The translations under genes and the position numbers were made by a program. Shown here piece after piece: positions 1 through 7,276 of a stretch of 8,167 bases of DNA; position 1 is the first letter of the stretch, and each line of letters starts with the position of its first letter. The stretch comes from Actinomycetota bacterium. GTDB lineage: Bacteria > Actinomycetota > Actinomycetes > S36-B12. The notes under the pieces are model-generated. The model ran no database searches and had not been told where the DNA came from. It saw only the letters and a list, made by a program, of their open reading frames with translations. The stretch covers positions 1-8,167 of the forward strand of contig WLLZ01000077.1 in assembly GCA_009700485.1 (NCBI GenBank), written 5' to 3'.

Positions 1-488
1 GCGCCAATGCCAACCAACAGTGATCCGATTAGACCGGAAAAGCAGGCTAGGGCATTGGCCTCGGTCAAGGCTGCTGGGCCAGCAGCGCCTTCATGATCAA
101 GAAGAAACGCGTTTACGGTGGCGATGATGAACGTGCCGAAGAAACCAGCCAGAAAAACACCCGAGAAAGTAATTCCGAAGCTCGCCCCGGGCCAGGTCAA
201 GACCAAAACCCCAAGAATGATGCCGATCGAGCCGACTCGCAGGATTCGCCCGCGGCCGTACCTGAGCATGACTTTGGCAACGATGAGCGCTGAGAGCAGT
301 CCACCGATGGAAAGAAATGTGCCGTGCAGGGAGGCAACTACTAACCCGGTGCCCTGCTCATCACGCAGTAGGGCTTGGGTAGCTCCGAAGCTGTACATGA
401 ACCAAGCGAAGAATGACATTTGGATATAGGAGATCCAAGTGACCCGGTCTCTGACCGGCGTGTGGGTGGCCGTGTAAACCAAACTCAC
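1..488 (-). CDS. MFS transporter, N-terminal part (cut by window edge)
   Basis: This is the first 162 codons of a major facilitator-like membrane transporter; the rest lies outside the window. The translation shows about five hydrophobic segments, at roughly residues 16-36, 50-72, 83-104, 105-130 and 140-162. A short basic loop (RYGRGR, about 76-81) sits between segments 2 and 3, where MFS proteins carry motif A. I chose the GTG start because it overlaps the serC stop codon as GTGA. It gives a short hydrophilic N-terminus before the first segment, beginning MSLVYTATHTPVRDR. No Shine-Dalgarno sequence precedes it, so translation probably depends on ribosomes finishing serC. It is the third gene of a citrate synthase-serC-transporter transcript. 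The substrate cannot be told from this fragment. The MFS assignment rests on hydrophobicity pattern and general resemblance, so it is less certain than for the complete transporter at 3566-4825. Confidence 0.72.
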   Translation of the reverse strand, partial: MSLVYTATHTPVRDRVTWISYIQMSFFAWFMYSFGATQALLRDEQGTGLVVASLHGTFLSIGGLLSALIVAKVMLRYGRGRILRVGSIGIILGVLVLTWPGASFGITFSGVFLAGFFGTFIIATVNAFLLDHEGAAGPAALTEANALACFSGLIGSLLVGIG

Positions 489-1606
489 GAAAGCTGGGCA
501 ATTATGTAATCAATGCATTTGGTTAATGCGCGCACATCATCAGGTTCAACCGATGGGAATACCCCAATGCGCAATTGATTGCGGCCAAGCTTGCGATAGG
601 GCTCGGTGTCGACAATGCCATTTGCCCGAAGTGCTTTAGTGATGAGTGTCGCGTCAATGGAATCGTCAATATCGATTGTTGCTATCACCGCCGAGCGCTT
701 GGCTGGGTCACTGACAAATGGGTTGGCAATCGGGTTAGCTTCGGCCCAGTCATACAAAATGCCGGAGGATTCTGCGGTGCGCGAGGTGCACCAATCAATG
801 CCCCCATTGGCGTTGAACCAATCAACTTGCTCGGCCATCAAGAAAATAGTGGCTAGAGCCGGCGTGTTGTAGGTCTGGTCAAGGCGCGAATTGTTAATTG
901 CGGTTTGGAGATCTAAGAATGGCGGAATCCACCGGCCACTTGCCGAGATACTGGCGGCGCGCTCAATCGCGGCCGGCGACATCAGCGCGAACCAAAGACC
1001 TCCATCGGAGCCGAAACTCTTCTGCGGGGCGAAGTAGTAAGTATCGAACTGTGAGGCATCAACCGGCAGCCCACCGGCGCCAGACGTAGCATCAATGATG
1101 ACAATTGAATCGGGATCGGCGCCGGCCGGGCGATGGGGTGGGATAGCAACACCGGTTGAGGTTTCATTATGCGGTGAGCAGTAAGCATCGATACCAGCCT
1201 CAGCAGTAAACTCCGGTGCGTCACCAGGTGCGGTGTTGATGATGGTGGGCTCACCCAGGTACGGGGCTTTTTGCACACCGTCAGCGAATTTGGCTCCGAA
1301 TTCACCGAAAGTCAAAAACTGGGCGCGGTCCTTGATAAGGCCAAATGCTGCGATATCCCAGAACGCGGTCGAGCCGCCGTTGCCAAGTACCACTTCGTAG
1401 CCCTCGGGCAGAGCGAAAAGTGAAGTTAGCCCGGCCCGCAGTCGGCCGACCTCGGACTTAACGGTCTTTTGCCGGTGTGAAGTACCCAGGAAGGACTGCC
1501 ATACCTCCGAAAGGGCCGTGACCTGCTCCACTCGTACTTTGGAGGGCCCGGCGCCAAATCGCCCGTCAGCGGGAAGTAACTCTGTGGGGATGTGAATCTC
1601 GTTCAA
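485..1606 (-). CDS. serC: Phosphoserine aminotransferase (mycobacterial-type SerC)
   Basis: SerC is a PLP-dependent enzyme that converts 3-phosphohydroxypyruvate and glutamate to phosphoserine and 2-oxoglutarate in serine synthesis. The 373-residue protein matches the Mycobacterium-type SerC family along its whole length as I recall it. Landmarks are DGRFGAGPSKV near the N-terminus, LGNGGSTAFWD (74-84), HNETSTGVA (146-154), the aspartate of IDATSGAGG (D172, expected to contact the PLP ring), the Schiff-base lysine in YFAPQKSFGSDGG (K196), QTYNTPA (244-250) and the C-terminal IVDTEPYRKLGRNQLR. The start is TTG at 1606, which overlaps the citrate synthase stop as TTGA and has AGGAG seven bases upstream (1614-1618). 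A start further upstream at 1663 is possible but would overlap citrate synthase by about 60 bases and add an unconserved leader. It is the middle gene of a coupled three-gene transcript. Confidence 0.96.
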   Translation of the reverse strand: MNEIHIPTELLPADGRFGAGPSKVRVEQVTALSEVWQSFLGTSHRQKTVKSEVGRLRAGLTSLFALPEGYEVVLGNGGSTAFWDIAAFGLIKDRAQFLTFGEFGAKFADGVQKAPYLGEPTIINTAPGDAPEFTAEAGIDAYCSPHNETSTGVAIPPHRPAGADPDSIVIIDATSGAGGLPVDASQFDTYYFAPQKSFGSDGGLWFALMSPAAIERAASISASGRWIPPFLDLQTAINNSRLDQTYNTPALATIFLMAEQVDWFNANGGIDWCTSRTAESSGILYDWAEANPIANPFVSDPAKRSAVIATIDIDDSIDATLITKALRANGIVDTEPYRKLGRNQLRIGVFPSVEPDDVRALTKCIDYIIAQLS

Positions 1607-2742
1607 CGATTTACTCCTGGGGTTGGGGTGTAGCCGGTGGGGGCAACCATGATTGGGTCCCATCCCGGGACGGCTTCTGGTTTACGTGGGGCCGGCCCGA
1701 TGTAGCGCGCGGACGGACGAATTAGTCGGCCGGTCTTCTTCTGCTCCAAGATGTGGGCACTCCAGCCAGCGAGCCGGGCGCAGGTGAACATCGACGTGAA
1801 CAGCGGCGCTGGTACTTCGGCGAAGTCGAGGACAATCGCCGCCCAAAACTCCACGTTGGTTTCGAGTACTCGATCGGGGCGACGAGCGCGTAGTTCACTT
1901 AGTGCTGCTTGCTCAAGGGCGACTGCTACTTCATAGCGAGGTGCACCAAGGTCACGTGCAGTTCGGCGCAGTACTCGAGCCCTTGGGTCTTCGGCCCGGT
2001 AAACCCGGTGACCGAAACCCATTAAGCGTTGATTGCTGTCTAGCACGGAGCGCACATATGCGTCTGCGTCGCCGGTGCGTTCAACTTCTTCTATCATGCC
2101 GAGGACGCGAGCAGGTGCGCCGCCATGTAACGGGCCGCTCATGGCACCGATGGCACCGGAGATTGCAGCGGCAACGTCAGCGCCGGTTGATGCGATAATC
2201 CGGCTCGTGAAAGTCGATGCGTTCATGCCGTGCTCGGCGGCTGAAACAAAGTAGGCATCGATTGCTTGAATGTGCTTTGGGTTTGGCTCACCGCGCCAGC
2301 GCAACATGAACCGCTCGGTAATTGTCGAAGCCTGATCAATATGAGACTGCGGCACCATGGGTAGGCCGAGCCCGCGCGCGGCTTGCGCGACAAACGACAG
2401 GGCCATTACCGAAACATGGGCTAGGTTCTCTCGGGCGGTGTCGTCATCGATATCGAGAAGTTGTTTTAGGCCCCAGGCCGGTGCCAACATTGTGATGGCT
2501 GACTGGACATCGACCCGCACATCACCTGAGTGAATCGGGATCGGGAACGGCTCGGCCGGTGGCAGACCGGGATTGAATTCATTGTCGACAAGCAGGCCCC
2601 AAACATTGCCGAATGACACCCGGCCGACGAGATCTTCGATATCGACCCCGCGGTAACGCAGGGCGCCACCGTCGCGATCGGGCTCGGCAATTTGGGTTTC
2701 GAAGGCGATGACACCCTCGAGCCCGGGCACGAAGTCAGTCAC
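1603..2742 (-). CDS. citA: Citrate synthase, short actinobacterial type (CitA-like)
   Basis: Citrate synthases condense oxaloacetate with acetyl-CoA to form citrate, the entry step of the TCA cycle. This 379-residue protein has the family signatures: EHGMNASTF (170-178), SGPLHGGAPARV (202-213, with catalytic H206), MGFGHRVYRAEDPRA (241-255, with H245) and the general-base aspartate in VLDFAEVP (D306). R342 in RPSARYIGP lies where the substrate-binding arginine is expected. The N-terminal ALRYRGVDIEDL is also typical. It most resembles mycobacterial CitA (called citrate synthase 2), so 2-methylcitrate synthase activity is a less likely alternative that sequence reading cannot exclude. The GTG start is supported by AAGGAGG (2747-2753), four bases upstream. 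It is the first gene of the coupled transcript with serC and an MFS gene, and is divergent from pdxH. Confidence 0.94.
   Translation of the reverse strand: MTDFVPGLEGVIAFETQIAEPDRDGGALRYRGVDIEDLVGRVSFGNVWGLLVDNEFNPGLPPAEPFPIPIHSGDVRVDVQSAITMLAPAWGLKQLLDIDDDTARENLAHVSVMALSFVAQAARGLGLPMVPQSHIDQASTITERFMLRWRGEPNPKHIQAIDAYFVSAAEHGMNASTFTSRIIASTGADVAAAISGAIGAMSGPLHGGAPARVLGMIEEVERTGDADAYVRSVLDSNQRLMGFGHRVYRAEDPRARVLRRTARDLGAPRYEVAVALEQAALSELRARRPDRVLETNVEFWAAIVLDFAEVPAPLFTSMFTCARLAGWSAHILEQKKTGRLIRPSARYIGPAPRKPEAVPGWDPIMVAPTGYTPTPGVNR
1614..1618 (-). promoter_or_regulatory. Shine-Dalgarno for serC TTG start
   Basis: AGGAG on the minus strand, inside the last codons of citrate synthase, lies seven bases before the TTG at 1606. 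It decides the serC start in favour of the overlapping TTG over the longer reading frame beginning at 1663. Confidence 0.75.
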
Positions 2743-2847
2743 GAGTCCTCCTTATTGCGAACGGGATTAAGTCCTATCCAACACCGAATACCGATGGGAT
2801 GTTGCTGCCGGGTGGTGCTGGCGCCGCAGGCGTGGTGAGATCAGCGT
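2743..2847. promoter_or_regulatory. Divergent promoter region between citA and pdxH
   Basis: These 105 bases separate the outward-facing citrate synthase and pdxH genes, so they should carry promoters for both directions. The strong AAGGAGG ribosome binding site of citrate synthase lies at 2747-2753 (minus strand) and a weaker GGTGAG at 2834-2839 precedes the pdxH ATG. I could not find a convincing -35/-10 pair in either direction; TTGCGA at 2755-2760 has no properly spaced partner. The promoter role is inferred from gene orientation only. Confidence 0.45.
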
Positions 2848-3513
2848 ATGGATCCGCAGTTAGCCGACCTAAGAGTGTCGTACGACACAGGTACCTTGGA
2901 GGCCGGAGATTTGGGTAGCGAGCCACTTGCCGCATTTTCAGGGTGGTTCAGCCAGGCCAATGCCGAGGGGCTACCCGAGCCAAATGCGATGGTGTTGGCA
3001 ACAGCCACCGCTGCAGGTGCGCCGAGCTCCCGGACGGTGCTACTCAAATCGGCTGATCCCAGAGGCTTCACTTTCTACACCAATCTGACCTCTCGTAAGA
3101 GCCGTGAATTACTTGCAAACCCGCAGGTCTCCGCGGTATTCCCCTGGCTTTCAATGCACCGACAGGTGGTAGTAGTCGGACGCGCAGAGTTGGTCGGCCG
3201 CGATGAGGTAGCTGAGTACTTTTTGTCCCGCCCACGCGATTCGCAGATCGGGGCCTGGGCCAGTAAGCAATCATCGGTCATTGATGATCGGACGGTTTTA
3301 ACGGATCGATTCCAGCAACTAGTTGAGAAGTACGCCGATCTTGAAGTGCCGGTCCCCGATTTTTGGGGCGGTTGGTTGATTCGGCCGGAAACCATCGAGT
3401 TTTGGCAGGGCCGCACTTCGCGATTACATGACCGCTTGCGGTTTCGGGCACTGGCACCGGGGGCCGCCCTTGATGATCCAACCGCTTGGGTCTTGGAGCG
3501 GCTTTCGCCGTAG
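2848..3513 (+). CDS. pdxH: Pyridoxamine/pyridoxine 5'-phosphate oxidase
   Basis: PdxH is an FMN-dependent oxidase that converts pyridoxamine or pyridoxine 5'-phosphate to PLP, the last step of PLP formation and salvage. The 221-residue length is normal. Visible family motifs are RTVLLK (62-67) and FYTNLTSRKSREL (76-88) for FMN and phosphate binding, QVVVVGRAELV (106-116), SRPRDSQIGAWASKQSS (127-143), WGGWLIRP (173-180) and EFWQGRTSRLHDR (184-196). The last contains the arginine and histidine (R192, H194) that line the substrate pocket in this family. The C-terminus ends in the expected ERLSP. The ATG start has a modest GGTGAG eight bases upstream and gives the usual N-terminal length. It is divergent from the operon holding the PLP-dependent SerC and is followed 52 bases later by an MFS exporter on the same strand. 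Confidence 0.96.
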   Translation: MDPQLADLRVSYDTGTLEAGDLGSEPLAAFSGWFSQANAEGLPEPNAMVLATATAAGAPSSRTVLLKSADPRGFTFYTNLTSRKSRELLANPQVSAVFPWLSMHRQVVVVGRAELVGRDEVAEYFLSRPRDSQIGAWASKQSSVIDDRTVLTDRFQQLVEKYADLEVPVPDFWGGWLIRPETIEFWQGRTSRLHDRLRFRALAPGAALDDPTAWVLERLSP

Positions 3514-3565
3514 TCGCGTTGGTGCACTCGGTGCCCTTTGCACTTGTTGGGCGTAGGTTGTCGCC

Positions 3566-4825
3566 GTGGCTCGCATCTTTGCTGACCTAACTCCGCTGCG
3601 AGTCAGCGCACCGTACCGACGGCTATGGGCGGGGCTGGGTATCAGCAATGTCGGCCAGCAGATGACCTCGGTCGCCGTCGGGTTGCAGGTTTATGACCTA
3701 ACCAAATCTAGTTTTATGGTTGGCCTTGTCGGGCTGTTCCAATTGATACCCCTCATCGGCTTTGGTTTATACGGTGGCACATTGTCCGACGCTTTTGACC
3801 GGCGGCTCGTTGGGTTGATCAGTGCACTGGGCCTATGGGGCTGCTCATTGTTGTTCATGTTGCAGTCGGCGCTTTCGGTTAATTCGGTCGGGGTGCTCTT
3901 CTTGGTGGTTGCTGTGCAGTCGGCATTCTTCGCGGTTGGTAATCCGGCACGGCAGGCGATAATTCCGAGGCTGGTGCCTAAGGAAATGTTGCCCGCGGCC
4001 AATGCGCTGAGCATGATCACCTGGAATATCGGATTCACGTTAGGCCCACTTATCGGTGGGCTTGTCATCGCCGCCTTCGGCACCGTCAGCGCGGCTTATG
4101 TTATTGACGTGGTGGCATTTGCCATCGTGGTGTGGGCGATGTGGAGATTACCGAGTTTGCCGCCGATACTCATTGCAGGTGATGTACGTCCGCGTGCTGG
4201 TTGGGGTGCGGTCAAGGAAGGATTTGTATTTCTTAAGGGCAAGCGCAATCTGCAGATGTCTTTCTACGAAGACATTATTGCAATGGTCTTTGGGATGCCG
4301 CGTGCTTTGTTCCCGGCAATTGCCGCGCAATGGTATGGCGGCTCAATGCGCGAAGTGGCTATGGTTCTAGGTTTCTTAGCTGCCGCACCGGCTATAGGCG
4401 CCCTGTTATCCAGTATTTTCAGTGGCCCATTGGGTGCAGTTCGTGCGCAAGGGCGCTGGGTCATCATCTCAATTGTGGTCTGGGGCAGCACGATCGCCGC
4501 CTTCGGGATGGTGCGCTGGCTACCATTGGCATTGCTATTTCTAATTATTGCGGGCGCTGCCGACAATGTGTCGGCGATTTTTCGCACCACGATTATGCAG
4601 GCCGCTACCCCAGACGAATACCGCGGGCGCTTACAAGGGATATTTACCGTGGTGGTGGCCGGTGGACCAAGACTTGGTGATGTGGAGGCAGGCGCGGTCG
4701 CTGCGGTTGCCGGCGAGGCTTTCGCGGTTATCTCCGGTGGGGTTATGTGTGTTGTACTCGCACTTGGATTGGGCCGAGCCATGCCTTCATTTTGGAAGTA
4801 CGACGCGCGCCACCCAATCCCGTGA
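3566..4825 (+). CDS. MFS transporter, MFS_3/EntS-like exporter
   Basis: This is a complete 419-residue inner-membrane transporter of the major facilitator superfamily. About twelve hydrophobic segments can be read, in two groups of six either side of a hydrophilic stretch at about 197-230. The loop between segments 2 and 3 carries a motif A-like GGTLSDAFDRR (70-80). NPARQAIIPRLV (126-137) and, near segment 11, TPDEYRGRLQGIF (348-360) followed by GGPRLGDVEAGAVAA (366-380) are typical of the MFS_3 group, which includes the enterobactin exporter EntS. The substrate is unknown; a siderophore or drug is only a family-level guess. The GTG start has AGGT seven bases upstream. It follows pdxH by 52 bases, so it may share that transcript. 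Its stop codon is one base from the stop of the convergent RHH gene. Confidence 0.88.
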   Translation: MARIFADLTPLRVSAPYRRLWAGLGISNVGQQMTSVAVGLQVYDLTKSSFMVGLVGLFQLIPLIGFGLYGGTLSDAFDRRLVGLISALGLWGCSLLFMLQSALSVNSVGVLFLVVAVQSAFFAVGNPARQAIIPRLVPKEMLPAANALSMITWNIGFTLGPLIGGLVIAAFGTVSAAYVIDVVAFAIVVWAMWRLPSLPPILIAGDVRPRAGWGAVKEGFVFLKGKRNLQMSFYEDIIAMVFGMPRALFPAIAAQWYGGSMREVAMVLGFLAAAPAIGALLSSIFSGPLGAVRAQGRWVIISIVVWGSTIAAFGMVRWLPLALLFLIIAGAADNVSAIFRTTIMQAATPDEYRGRLQGIFTVVVAGGPRLGDVEAGAVAAVAGEAFAVISGGVMCVVLALGLGRAMPSFWKYDARHPIP

Positions 4826-4826
4826 A

Positions 4827-5111
4827 CTACGAACGCGCGCGGTCTCGAAGTACCGCGTTGATCAATTGCGGAACGCTAATGCCGCGCTTTTCGGCCTCGA
4901 TACGTAGTGACTTTCGAACGGATTTTGGGATATCAAGTTTGATCGTGACAAGTTTTTCTTCCTTGGGTGCGCGCATGACATCGGAGGTGGCGCTGCCCGC
5001 CTTGCTGGTTAAGTCGTCGATGGGTTCAAGCTTTGGGGTGGTGGGATGCAAATCAGCATCGGCCGATTTAGCCAGCGCGGGTCGTTGGTTCGGGATTCTC
5101 GTCTCGCTCAT
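4827..5111 (-). CDS. Small ribbon-helix-helix protein, partner of ParA
   Basis: This 94-residue protein has two parts. Residues 1-50 are polar, rich in Pro, Ala, Ser and Asp, and look disordered. Residues 53-92 read as a ribbon-helix-helix (CopG/Arc-type) fold: a strand KLVTIKLDIP (53-62), helix PKSVRKSLRIEAEKRG (62-77), a turn GIS, and helix VPQLINAVLRDRA (80-92). RHH proteins bind DNA as dimers through the strand. It starts two bases after the parA stop, with GAGGAA about nine bases upstream of the ATG. Small RHH proteins next to ParA commonly act as the centromere-binding partner (ParG or omega type); their flexible N-terminal tails can stimulate the ATPase and they often repress their own operon. 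That role is inferred here from fold and position. I did not recognise a specific named family. Confidence 0.82.
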   Translation of the reverse strand: MSETRIPNQRPALAKSADADLHPTTPKLEPIDDLTSKAGSATSDVMRAPKEEKLVTIKLDIPKSVRKSLRIEAEKRGISVPQLINAVLRDRARS

Positions 5112-5113
5112 GG

Positions 5114-5896
5114 CTATCCATTCCTCGCATTGATATTCACGGCCGGCAGGATTTCGTCATAGATGTCCTCGAATAGTTCTGAGATTTCGCGCGCACCGGG
5201 TGAATGCCAAGCATGAATGGGTATACCGGCGCCCTGTGCCTGCGGCACCGAGGTGCGCTCGGGCAGCACAGTGGGGCTAACCAAGGAGCCGTATGCCTCG
5301 CGCAGCTCGTTAATGCGCACCCGCTGCTCTGCTAAATGCGGGCGCGCGCGATTGATGACAATGGTTGCGATGCGTAGGCCTGGATTAGTGGTACCGCGAA
5401 TAATCTCGACGGCCTCGAGTGCCTGGGCCGCTCCATGCAAGGCGAAGTACCCGGGTTCGGTTACCACGACGGCAAGGTCAGCGGCGCTCAGGGCGTTGCG
5501 GGTTAGCTCACCGAGTGATGGCGGGCAGTCGATTACCACTAGGTCGTATGAGCGCGGCAAGCTCGCCAGTGAAGCGCGTAGGCGAAGTGCTGAGTGCTTA
5601 CCTTCGTTAGTGTTTCGATGTTCAAGGGCGCGTTCGGCCGCGAGCACTTTAATGTGCGGTGCCCAGCCGGTGCCCATGACTGCATCGACCGCAATTCCGG
5701 GGCGAGCGTCGGCCAAAACGTCGTTGGTCGTGAAGATGGGGGCCAGTACATCAAGGCCCATCGTGGCATTGGCCTGCGGGTCTAGGTCAACAATTAGTGC
5801 GCGGTGACCGCGCTCCCACGCCACACTCGCTAGACCCAAAGTGATTGTGCTTTTGCCCACGCCGCCTTTCATGGACAGGACTGCGATGGTAGGCAT
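5114..5896 (-). CDS. ParA/Soj-family partition-type ATPase
   Basis: ParA proteins are ATP-dependent dimers that bind DNA non-specifically and position plasmids, chromosome regions or protein assemblies. This 260-residue protein has the deviant Walker A box KGGVGKST (10-17, signature Lys10 and catalytic Lys15), the A' motif ALIVDLDPQANAT (33-45, with D37 and D39) and Walker B LVVIDCPPSLGE (119-130, D123). There is no N-terminal helix-turn-helix extension, so it is a small type Ib or orphan-like ParA and not a P1-type one. It follows the photolyase stop by nine bases and precedes the RHH gene by two, so the three are probably co-transcribed. No Shine-Dalgarno sequence is visible before the ATG. 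The cargo is unknown. It is not the usual chromosomal parAB locus, since no ParB/Spo0J-like gene or rRNA methyltransferase (rsmG) is adjacent. Confidence 0.92.
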   Translation of the reverse strand: MPTIAVLSMKGGVGKSTITLGLASVAWERGHRALIVDLDPQANATMGLDVLAPIFTTNDVLADARPGIAVDAVMGTGWAPHIKVLAAERALEHRNTNEGKHSALRLRASLASLPRSYDLVVIDCPPSLGELTRNALSAADLAVVVTEPGYFALHGAAQALEAVEIIRGTTNPGLRIATIVINRARPHLAEQRVRINELREAYGSLVSPTVLPERTSVPQAQGAGIPIHAWHSPGAREISELFEDIYDEILPAVNINARNG

Positions 5897-5905
5897 GGGG
5901 CAATG

Positions 5906-7276
5906 CTAGGCGGTCGGCTTTTTGATCACCGTGTAGTTGGCCAAGGCGACCTCACGCTCGCTCTTGTGGTCAACGATTCGCTCCGGATATCCGTGTAGGT
6001 AGCCATCGGGGTGCAGCCACGGCTCATGGGCACTTTTGCCGGCTAGATGGGCCAGTTCAGGTAGGTAGCGGCGCACATAATCACCGGTCGGATCAAATTT
6101 TTGGCCCTGCAGCACTGGATTGAAGACCCGGTAGAACGGGGAGGCATCGGTACCGCAGCCGGCGGTCCACTGCCAGCCGTGCGAGTTGCTCGCAAGGTCA
6201 CCATCGCGGAGCCAGTACATAAATTCGGCGGCACCACGTTGCCATCGGATATGTAAATCCTTGACGAGAAAACTTGCAACAACCATGCGCACCCGGTTGT
6301 GTACCCAACCCTCGGTGCGTAGTTGCCTCATACCGGCATCAACGAATGGGTACCCGGTGTTACCGGTTGCCCACGCCTCGAATAAGTCGTCAGCATCGGT
6401 TGCCCACGGCATTTCCTTATCAAAACGCGGGTCAAGGGAGACGCGTGCGGTATCTGGTCGCTGTGCCAACACATCGGCGTAGAACTCCCGCCAACACAGC
6501 TCCTTACGGAAGACTTCGTCATCATCGGATAACTCCGCTAGCAAACTTCTTGGGTGAATCTCGCCCCATTTGAGGTGATGGCCAATGGCACTCGTGCCGG
6601 CCAGATCGGCTCGGTTTCGTAGCTCCTCATAAGTCGCTAACCCATTGGTGCGAAATTGCTCCCAGCGCTCCCATGCCACCTGCTCGCCGGCCTCTGGCAA
6701 CTTCAGCGCTCCGAGATCGGGGGCCACAGGTATGCCTTGAGACTTCATCCCTTGCCACCAAGTTACGTCGGCGGGTAGATCCGCAGCCGGCTTCGGCCAA
6801 CCGTGACGCATCCAAGCGCGAAAAAATGGGGTGTAAACACGATAAGCGGTGCCGTCATCCTTGGTGACCCGCCCTGGTGAAACAGCATATGGCGAACCTG
6901 TCCGAACTAGTGGCACAGTTCCAAGTGCAACCTCAACACCAGCATCGCGCTGAATCCCGTATGGGCCGAAATCCGCCGCAATATGAACGCTGCTGGCACC
7001 GGTTGCAGCAACTACTTCGGGGACACAATAGATCGGGTTACCGTGCCGGATAAGCAGATTGCCGTTTAACGACTTATCCAGAGCTGCTAGCGCTGCGGTC
7101 AAATATGCCTGACGGACCGGCCCGGCGGCGTCCCAAATAGCCGGATCCAAGACGAATAACGGGGTAACCCGGCCGTCGGTAGCTCCGCCTTCAACTCGCG
7201 CCGCCGACAACGAAGCCAATAAAGCCGGGTTGTCTAGGAGGCGCAAATCTCGGCGAAACCACATAATGCTGGGCAC
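5906..7276 (-). CDS. phr: Class I CPD photolyase
   Basis: Photolyase repairs UV-induced cyclobutane pyrimidine dimers using FAD and blue light. The 456-residue length is normal. The N-terminal alpha/beta antenna domain opens with IMWFRRDLRLLDNPAL. The C-terminal FAD domain contains CWREFY (261-266), TGYPFVDAGMRQL (307-319), WVHNRVRMVVASFLVKDL (324-341) and a WQWTAGCGTDASPFYR stretch (368-383). Aligned by eye to E. coli PhrB, the electron-transfer tryptophans are present (W291, W345, W368), as are the asparagine facing flavin N5 (N364) and lesion-contacting residues (E259, W262, N327, R328, W370). The set favours a CPD photolyase over a cryptochrome or (6-4) enzyme. The GTG start gives the expected short lead-in MPSIMWFRRD; an ATG at 7264 is a possible alternative. 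It heads a probable operon with parA and the RHH gene. Confidence 0.95.
   Translation of the reverse strand: MPSIMWFRRDLRLLDNPALLASLSAARVEGGATDGRVTPLFVLDPAIWDAAGPVRQAYLTAALAALDKSLNGNLLIRHGNPIYCVPEVVAATGASSVHIAADFGPYGIQRDAGVEVALGTVPLVRTGSPYAVSPGRVTKDDGTAYRVYTPFFRAWMRHGWPKPAADLPADVTWWQGMKSQGIPVAPDLGALKLPEAGEQVAWERWEQFRTNGLATYEELRNRADLAGTSAIGHHLKWGEIHPRSLLAELSDDDEVFRKELCWREFYADVLAQRPDTARVSLDPRFDKEMPWATDADDLFEAWATGNTGYPFVDAGMRQLRTEGWVHNRVRMVVASFLVKDLHIRWQRGAAEFMYWLRDGDLASNSHGWQWTAGCGTDASPFYRVFNPVLQGQKFDPTGDYVRRYLPELAHLAGKSAHEPWLHPDGYLHGYPERIVDHKSEREVALANYTVIKKPTA

Noticed and set aside
93..429. Two short plus-strand open frames at the left edge
   Set aside because: They are antisense to a hydrophobic, transporter-like minus-strand frame coupled to serC, and their products are charged, low-complexity and unrecognisable.
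1606..1663. Longer serC reading frame starting at 1663
   Set aside because: It would overlap citrate synthase by about 60 bases and add an unconserved leader; the TTG at 1606 has a good AGGAG and family-typical length.
3523..3545. Possible hairpin terminator after pdxH (GTGCA ... TGCAC)
   Set aside because: The stem is only five base pairs with a long loop and no following T-run, so it does not support a terminator.
5217..5807. Plus-strand open frame opposite parA (196 codons)
   Set aside because: The minus strand encodes a full ParA with all nucleotide-binding motifs; the plus-strand product is Arg/Ser/Ala-rich with no family features.
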